Positions 8,461 through 13,177 of a DNA stretch of 13,177 nt are shown one piece after another (within the stretch, counting starts at the first letter, position 1; each line of letters starts with the position of its first letter). The stretch is from Chloroflexota bacterium. GTDB taxonomy: Bacteria; Chloroflexota; Limnocylindria; Limnocylindrales; CSP1-4. The stretch lies in the NCBI GenBank assembly GCA_025935655.1, contig JAICUV010000070.1:1-13177 (forward strand). Reading direction: 5' to 3'. Under the pieces are notes generated by a model. It ran no database searches. It was not told where the DNA came from and saw only the letters and a list, made by a program, of their open reading frames with translations. A program made the translations under genes and the position numbers.

Positions 8461-9307
8461 TCCCGCCGAGGTGGTCGGAGTAGAACTCGAGCGCGGTCTT
8501 GGTCTTCGTCTGCTGCACGGCCGCGAGCGTCACGCCCCGCTCCGCGAGGTACGCACGCGTCTCGGCGGCGACCGTGAACGCCTCGTCGGGCCGGCAGCGC
8601 GTCGAGAGCTCCAGGATCCTCGAGCCGTCCGGGTACAGCCACATCTCGGCCACGAGGATCCGGGGCAGGGCGCGCTTCTTCGTGCCCATGTCGGCCGCGA
8701 ACTTGCCCTTGAGCAGGAACGTCGGGCCCAGCGGCACGAGCGAATCGAGGTCGAGGCCCTCGGGCGCGTGCTCGCGGTAGAACGCCCGCTGGGACTTGGA
8801 GTACAGCCGGCTGATCGGCAGCTTCCCGCGGACGGCGTCACGCACGTCGTCCGTGTCGCAGCGGCCCTTGAACGAGCCGGAGCACATGAACCCGCCCGGC
8901 AGCACGTCCACCTCGACGTTGAAGTCCGCCTGGCGGCGGATCTCCTTGCTCAGGTTCGCGGGATCGACCGGACGGAGCTTGATGACCGTGTCCGCTCGAC
9001 CGCCGGCGACGCGCCGGGCACGGACCACGACGCCCGCCTGGTTCAGCTTGAGGTCCGGCGTGTCGAAGAAGTAGACCTGCCGGGGCTGCGCCTCCACGGG
9101 GTCGAGGGGGAGCCCCTGGATCGTGGCGCGGTGCGACTCGGCGGGTACCGTCGCCTTGAGCTCCACGCTGTCGGAGCCCTTCATCAGCCGCATCGCCTGG
9201 CCCAGCTGCAGGTCCGTGAGCCGCGGCGGCTCACCCGCGGGGAGGGGTTCGGGGTTCGCGGCGCCGTTGTCCGTGTCGGCCGCAGGGCGGGCGGTCTTGG
9301 TCGTCAT
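8456..9307 (-). CDS. CYTH-domain (triphosphate tunnel) protein
   Basis: 283 residues. A disordered N-terminus (1-30) precedes a CYTH-like barrel, the fold of class IV adenylate cyclases, thiamine triphosphatases and inorganic triphosphatases. These proteins bind a triphosphate and divalent metals inside a tunnel of charged strands. Visible are SVELKATV (Glu49, Lys51), YFFDTPDLKL, VVVRARRV (Arg96/Arg98), VIKLRP (Lys110/Arg112), NVEVDV (Glu132/Asp134), and VAEMWLYPDGSRILELSTRC (Glu221/Glu233). The family signature E-x-E-x-K is reduced to S-V-E-L-K: the first Glu is missing. Relatives are often labelled adenylate cyclase, but the reaction cannot be told from sequence. ATG at 9307 overlaps the previous stop by ATGA and has GGAGG nearby. 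It is the last gene of the ATPase/CYTH-Ppx/CYTH operon. Confidence 0.8.
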   Translation of the reverse strand: MTTKTARPAADTDNGAANPEPLPAGEPPRLTDLQLGQAMRLMKGSDSVELKATVPAESHRATIQGLPLDPVEAQPRQVYFFDTPDLKLNQAGVVVRARRVAGGRADTVIKLRPVDPANLSKEIRRQADFNVEVDVLPGGFMCSGSFKGRCDTDDVRDAVRGKLPISRLYSKSQRAFYREHAPEGLDLDSLVPLGPTFLLKGKFAADMGTKKRALPRILVAEMWLYPDGSRILELSTRCRPDEAFTVAAETRAYLAERGVTLAAVQQTKTKTALEFYSDHLGGS

Positions 9308-10818
9308 CGAGGTGCTCCTCCTGCCGGCTCGCGGCCGGCGCCGAATGTCTCCACCAGCACGCCGTGTCGCAGCCCCCGGTCGCTCACGGTCAGTGCGTCA
9401 TGTCCCAGGCGGTCCAGGATGGTCCTGACGATGCACGCGCCGGCGAGGATCACGTCGGCGCGCTTGGGCTGGAGGCCGACGATCCGCCGGCGCTCCTCCA
9501 TGTCCGTGGTCCGGTAGCGCTCGATCTGGCGGTCGAGCTCCGCGCGGGTCAGCACCGAGCCCTGGACCACGTCCGGGTCGTAGGTCGCGAGCTCGTGCAT
9601 CACCGCGGTCATGTTGGTCACGGCGCCGCCCATCCCCACGAGCACGTCCGGTCGCCGGCGGCCGTCGAGCCTCGCGAGGTCGGCCGCGATCGCGTCCAGG
9701 GCCTCCGCGAGCACCGCCGTGGACACGGCGTGGTCGAGCGCGAACCGCTCCGTGTAGCGAACGGCGCCGACGTCCACGCTGAACCGCTCGTCCACCACGC
9801 CGCCGTGGCCGAACGTGAACTGGCTGCTGCCGCCTCCCGTGTCGAAGACCGCGAGCGTCCCGTCGCCCAGGTCGAGCGCCGCGCCGACCGCGAGGAACGC
9901 GAGCCGGCTCTCCTCGTCGCCCGGGATGATCTCGATCCGGACCCCGGTCCGGGCGGCGATCTCGTCCACGACCTGCTGCCCGTTGGTGGCGATCCGCAGC
10001 CCCGCCGTCCCGACCGCGGCGATCGCGACCGCGCCCAGCGACCTCGCCTCCTCGGCCATCCCGCCGATCGCCGCAATGGCCCGCTCCGTCGCGGCCGGCG
10101 AGATCTCACCGGCCTCCTCCAGGCCCTCGCCCAGGCGGGTGAGCTCGGCACGGTCGAGCACCGTGTGCCAGCCGTCCGGGCCGCGCTCGGCGACGTGGAA
10201 CTTGACCGAGTTGGTGCCGGCATCGATGACGGCGAAGCGCTGCGGCGCCCCGTCCAGCAGCGCCGCGAGGCCCTTGGGATAGCCCGTGTTGGCAGAGGCG
10301 CTCAGCCCGACGGAGCGCACGGCGGCGACGACGGCGGCCGCATCCTCGGACTCGATCGCGATCGTCCGCGTCGGGCGCCCGTCGGCGACCACGTCCGTGA
10401 CCTCGCTGGTGCACCCGCCGACGCGATACCGGACGCGCCGCTTGTGCACCTGGACGCGGCGCAGCGCGTCGCCGGCCACCTCGTCGAGGAACTGGTCCAG
10501 CGTGTACGCGTCCCGGGCCAGCTCCGCGTCCGGGACCCGGAGCGCCTCGGCGACCCGGCGGGCATCGGACGCGCTCATCGGGAACGAGGCCTTCAGCACC
10601 GGGCGCCACTGCTCCAGGCCGGCGGCGTCCGTCTCGACGAACACCTTGATGTCCATCAGGTCGTCACGGACCTTGACGTTGTCCCCCGCGGACGAGAGGA
10701 GGTAGAGCTCGTCGCTCTCCTGGACGCCGGTCGGCTCGAGCGCCGCGAAGTGTGCCTCCGCGGGCCCGAACGAGGGCCCGAAGGTCCGCCACTCCCAGCG
10801 CGGGATGATCTTGTCCAT
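9304..10818 (-). CDS. CYTH-Ppx/GppA fusion protein (exopolyphosphatase-like)
   Basis: 504 residues with two parts. Residues 1-185 form a CYTH/triphosphate-tunnel-like domain: PRWEWRTFG, DNVKVRDDLMDIKVF, then HKRRVRYRVGGCTSEVTDV and RTIAIESED, alternating charged strands as in the family. Residues 194-490 form a Ppx/GppA phosphatase of the actin-like ATPase fold. This part has AVIDAGTNSVKF (first phosphate loop, Asp199), IIPGDEESRLAF (the EE pair at 302-303 holds the likely catalytic Glu), AVFDTGGGSSQF (second phosphate loop, Asp326), GAVRYTERF, GMGGAVTNMTAV, and a C-terminal DRGLRHGVL. Ppx/GppA enzymes cleave terminal phosphate from polyphosphate or pppGpp. ATG at 10818 has GAGGA five bases upstream. 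It sits 37 bp after the ATPase gene and overlaps the next CYTH gene by four bases, so it is operonic. Which substrate each domain uses is not shown by the sequence. Confidence 0.88.
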   Translation of the reverse strand: MDKIIPRWEWRTFGPSFGPAEAHFAALEPTGVQESDELYLLSSAGDNVKVRDDLMDIKVFVETDAAGLEQWRPVLKASFPMSASDARRVAEALRVPDAELARDAYTLDQFLDEVAGDALRRVQVHKRRVRYRVGGCTSEVTDVVADGRPTRTIAIESEDAAAVVAAVRSVGLSASANTGYPKGLAALLDGAPQRFAVIDAGTNSVKFHVAERGPDGWHTVLDRAELTRLGEGLEEAGEISPAATERAIAAIGGMAEEARSLGAVAIAAVGTAGLRIATNGQQVVDEIAARTGVRIEIIPGDEESRLAFLAVGAALDLGDGTLAVFDTGGGSSQFTFGHGGVVDERFSVDVGAVRYTERFALDHAVSTAVLAEALDAIAADLARLDGRRRPDVLVGMGGAVTNMTAVMHELATYDPDVVQGSVLTRAELDRQIERYRTTDMEERRRIVGLQPKRADVILAGACIVRTILDRLGHDALTVSDRGLRHGVLVETFGAGREPAGGAPR

Positions 10819-10830
10819 CGTGATCCTCTC

Positions 10831-10851
10831 GGGGCGGCGTGGGGTCGCCCC
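10831..10851 (-). other. Intercistronic 6-bp hairpin before the CYTH-Ppx ribosome site
   Basis: GGGGCG (10831-10836) pairs with CGCCCC (10846-10851) around a 9-base loop. It fills most of the 37-bp gap between the ATPase stop and the CYTH-Ppx start and ends about two bases before the AGAGGA ribosome site. It might set the ratio of the two products or protect mRNA ends. No U-tract follows, so it is not an evident terminator. Confidence 0.3.
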
Positions 10852-10855
10852 CTGG

Positions 10856-13177
10856 TCAGGCCGCCTGGATGACCGACACGTCCGGGTTCACGCGGACCGC
10901 GTCCTCGGTCGTGCGGATCTTCAGGAGCTTCTTGACCTCCGCCACCGCGACGAGGATCAGGGAGGCCACGAACGCGATGCCCCACTGGTTCGTCGTCATG
11001 TTGACCGTGTCGAGAATCCGGTTCAGCAGCCCGAGCTCCGAGGTCGCCACGACCGCGACCGCCGCGAGACCCGCGAGCTTGAGCAGCGTCGGGTTCGCGA
11101 GGATCGTCGCGCTGAACAGCGAGGTGTCCTCGTCCGACGTCTCGAGCGCGAACCAGATATTCATGAGCGAGAACGTGGTGAGGCCCATCGTCCGCGCGAC
11201 CGCGTCGCCGAACTGGGGGGTCGCCCAGCTGATGACCGCGAGCGTGACGGCGGCCATGATCCCGCCGGCGACGATCAGCCACGCCATCAGCCGCATCGGC
11301 AGGATGGGGGTGCTCGGCGACCGCGGCGCGTCGCCCATGAGCCCGGCCCGGGGCTTGCCGTAGCCCAGGCCCACCGCGAGGAAGACCTGGATGGTGAAGT
11401 TGATCCACAGGGTCTGGAGCGGCAGGAACGGGGTCCCGGCGGCGATCCACAGCAGGCTCGAGCCCAGGAACGTCCCGATGAACCCGAACAGGCAGGCCAT
11501 CTGGAACCGGATGTACCGGACGAGGTTGTCGTACAGCGCCCGGCCGAGCTCCACGGCGCGGACGATGGTCGCGAAGTTGTCGTCCGTGAGGATCATCACG
11601 GCGGCCTCCTTGGAGACCTCCGTGCCCGTGATGCCCATCGCGACGCCGATGTCGGCCTTCTTGAGCGCCGGGGCGTCGTTGACGCCGTCGCCGGTCATCG
11701 CGACGACGTGGCCCTTGCGCTTGAGGATGTCCACGAGGTGGACCTTGTCCTCGGGGGCGACGCGGGCGATGACGCCGACGTCGTCGATCTCGCGATCCAC
11801 GGTCGCGTCGTCCATCGCGGCGAACTCCGCGCCGGTGATCGCCCGGCCGGTGATGCCCAGCTGGCGGGCGATGGCCTCCGCGGTCACGGCGTGGTCGCCG
11901 GTGATCATCCGGACCTGGATGCCGGCGGCGTGCGCCTTCTGGATCGCGACCTTGGCCTCGGGCCGCGGCGGATCGACGATGCCCACGAGCGCGAGCAGGG
12001 TGAGGTCGCTCACGAGCGGCAGCAGGTCGGCGGCCGTGCGGTCGAAGGTGGCGGGATCGAGGTCGCGCTGGCCGGTCGCCATGACGCGCAGCCCCTGGCT
12101 TCCCAGGCGCTCGTTCTCGGCCATGTAGCGGTCGGTGAGGTCCGCGATCGGGGCGATCGTGCCGTCGGGCCGGATGGCTCCGCTCGCCCGGGCCAGCAGC
12201 TGGTCGGGCGCGCCCTTCACGTAGCACCGAATGACGGGCTTGCCGGACTCGTCGTCCATCTCGTGGAAGGTGGCCATGAGCTTGTACGCGGCGTCGAACG
12301 GGACCTCGGCGATCCTCGGGTAGCGCTCGCGGGTGAGCGTCGGGTCCACGCCGCCCTTCGCGGCGAGGACGACGAGCGCGCCCTCGGTCGGGTCACCCAC
12401 CAGCCCGCCGTCCTTGATCTGCGCGTCGGCGCACAGCGCCATCGGGAGCAGGTACCGCTCGAGCGGGACCTCGCCGCGGCCCGCGGCCCCGGCGATCGTG
12501 CCCTGGGTGGAGTAGCCCTCGCCGCTGATCGTGAACCGCTGGCCGGCGATCGCCATCTCGACTGCGGTCATCTGGTTGAGCGTGAGCGTGCCCGTCTTGT
12601 CGGAGTTGATGGCGGACGTGGAGCCGAGCGTCTCGACGGAGCGCAGGCGCTTCACGATCGCTCCGGCCGCCGCGAGCGTGGAGGTGCCGGCCGCGAGGAT
12701 CGTCGTGACGACCGCCGGCAGGCCGGTCGGGATCGCGGACACCGCGAACGCGACCGCGGTGAGGAACAGCGCGTCGAACGGCTGGCCGTGGAACTTGCCC
12801 AGCGCGATGGAGGCGATCAGCGCCACGCCCGCGATGACGAGGATCTGGTTGGTCAGCGCGTTCAGCTGCTTCGTGAGCGGCGTGACCTCGGCCGTGGTCG
12901 ACTGGAGCATGTCGGAGATGTGCCCGACCTCGGTGCCCATCCCCGTCGAGGTGACGAGGAAGGTCGCGGCTCCGCGGGTGACCTGGGTGTTCATGAACGC
13001 CATGTCGATGCGGTCGCCGAGCGCGGCATCCGGCGCCACGGCATCGATGCTCTTCGGCACCGGCTGGCTCTCGCCGGTCAGGGCCGACTCGTCGATCTCC
13101 AGCGTGGCGGCGCGCAGGATGCGACCGTCCGCGGGGACGAGGTCGCCCGCCTCGATGTTGATGATGTCGCCCGGGAC
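10856..13177 (-). CDS. P-type cation-transporting ATPase (P2-like), N-terminus missing
   Basis: 774 residues are present and the frame runs off the right edge; the usual family length of about 880-910 suggests 110-130 residues are missing. An integral membrane ATP-driven ion pump. The actuator loop has LTGES (13067-13078). The phosphorylated Asp is in SDKTGTLTLNQM (codon 12599-12601). The nucleotide domain includes VKGAPDQLL, and the hinge has MTGDGVNDAPALKKADIGVAMG. Six C-terminal membrane helices follow, as in P2 pumps. The ion is unclear. The M4 motif is I-P-T-G-L-P instead of I-P-E-G-L-P, M5 has L-F-G-F where Ca pumps have N-V-G-E, and M6 has N-F-T-I-Q where they have N-L-V-T-D. It is the first visible gene of the operon with CYTH-Ppx and CYTH; its promoter lies outside the window. 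Confidence 0.92.
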   Translation of the reverse strand, partial: VPGDIINIEAGDLVPADGRILRAATLEIDESALTGESQPVPKSIDAVAPDAALGDRIDMAFMNTQVTRGAATFLVTSTGMGTEVGHISDMLQSTTAEVTPLTKQLNALTNQILVIAGVALIASIALGKFHGQPFDALFLTAVAFAVSAIPTGLPAVVTTILAAGTSTLAAAGAIVKRLRSVETLGSTSAINSDKTGTLTLNQMTAVEMAIAGQRFTISGEGYSTQGTIAGAAGRGEVPLERYLLPMALCADAQIKDGGLVGDPTEGALVVLAAKGGVDPTLTRERYPRIAEVPFDAAYKLMATFHEMDDESGKPVIRCYVKGAPDQLLARASGAIRPDGTIAPIADLTDRYMAENERLGSQGLRVMATGQRDLDPATFDRTAADLLPLVSDLTLLALVGIVDPPRPEAKVAIQKAHAAGIQVRMITGDHAVTAEAIARQLGITGRAITGAEFAAMDDATVDREIDDVGVIARVAPEDKVHLVDILKRKGHVVAMTGDGVNDAPALKKADIGVAMGITGTEVSKEAAVMILTDDNFATIVRAVELGRALYDNLVRYIRFQMACLFGFIGTFLGSSLLWIAAGTPFLPLQTLWINFTIQVFLAVGLGYGKPRAGLMGDAPRSPSTPILPMRLMAWLIVAGGIMAAVTLAVISWATPQFGDAVARTMGLTTFSLMNIWFALETSDEDTSLFSATILANPTLLKLAGLAAVAVVATSELGLLNRILDTVNMTTNQWGIAFVASLILVAVAEVKKLLKIRTTEDAVRVNPDVSVIQAA

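Noticed and set aside
9364..10872. Plus-strand open frame opposite the CYTH-Ppx gene
   Set aside because: Antisense to a gene with intact phosphate-loop motifs; the translation has no recognisable domain.

Overview
This is GC-rich bacterial DNA with tightly packed genes on both strands. Nothing in it is mobile: I see no insertion sequence, tRNA, rRNA or CRISPR array. The host looks like a free-living high-GC bacterium. The dnaG-rpoD pair, the primary sigma factor with a long insert between regions 1.2 and 2, and the codon bias would suit a Chloroflexota lineage (Limnocylindria-like) or a deep-branching Actinomycetota. No marker in the window decides between them.

Layout, left to right. (1) Positions 1-4350, minus strand: a replication/transcription block, dnaG then rpoD, followed by the 5' end of an arylsulfatase gene that runs off the left edge. 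A good sigma-70 promoter for dnaG (4302-4330) lies inside an unusually structured spacer with two perfect palindromes built on TGTCAAG/CTTGACA. (2) Positions 4364-5976, minus strand: glutamate dehydrogenase followed by an 87-residue Cys-rich, probably metal-binding protein. (3) Positions 5977-6224: a divergent control region with two mirror-image pairs of GTTCAC/GTTCAT hexamers at exact 11-bp spacing, the layout expected for an OmpR/PhoB-type response regulator. (4) Positions 6225-8448, plus strand: three translationally coupled genes for a GreA/GreB-like protein, a histidine kinase with no membrane segment and a winged-helix-like N-terminus, and an OmpR/PhoB-family response regulator. (5) Positions 8456-13177, minus strand, convergent with block 4: a P-type cation ATPase (5' end missing at the right edge), a CYTH-Ppx/GppA fusion protein, and a second CYTH-domain protein overlapping it by four bases (ATGA).

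How the parts may work together (inference). The two-component system has its own candidate operator in front of it, and the mirrored copy faces glutamate dehydrogenase. It could therefore control both its own operon and nitrogen/carbon flow through glutamate. The 11-bp GTTCA-type repeats resemble the PHO boxes known for actinobacterial PhoP, and the neighbouring minus-strand operon carries two polyphosphate/triphosphate-type domains plus an ion pump. A phosphate or energy-stress theme is possible but unproven. The features most worth following up are the mirrored operator, the kinase architecture, the CYTH-Ppx fusion with its partner CYTH gene, the ATPase lacking the usual P2-type cation ligands, and the palindromic leader of dnaG.
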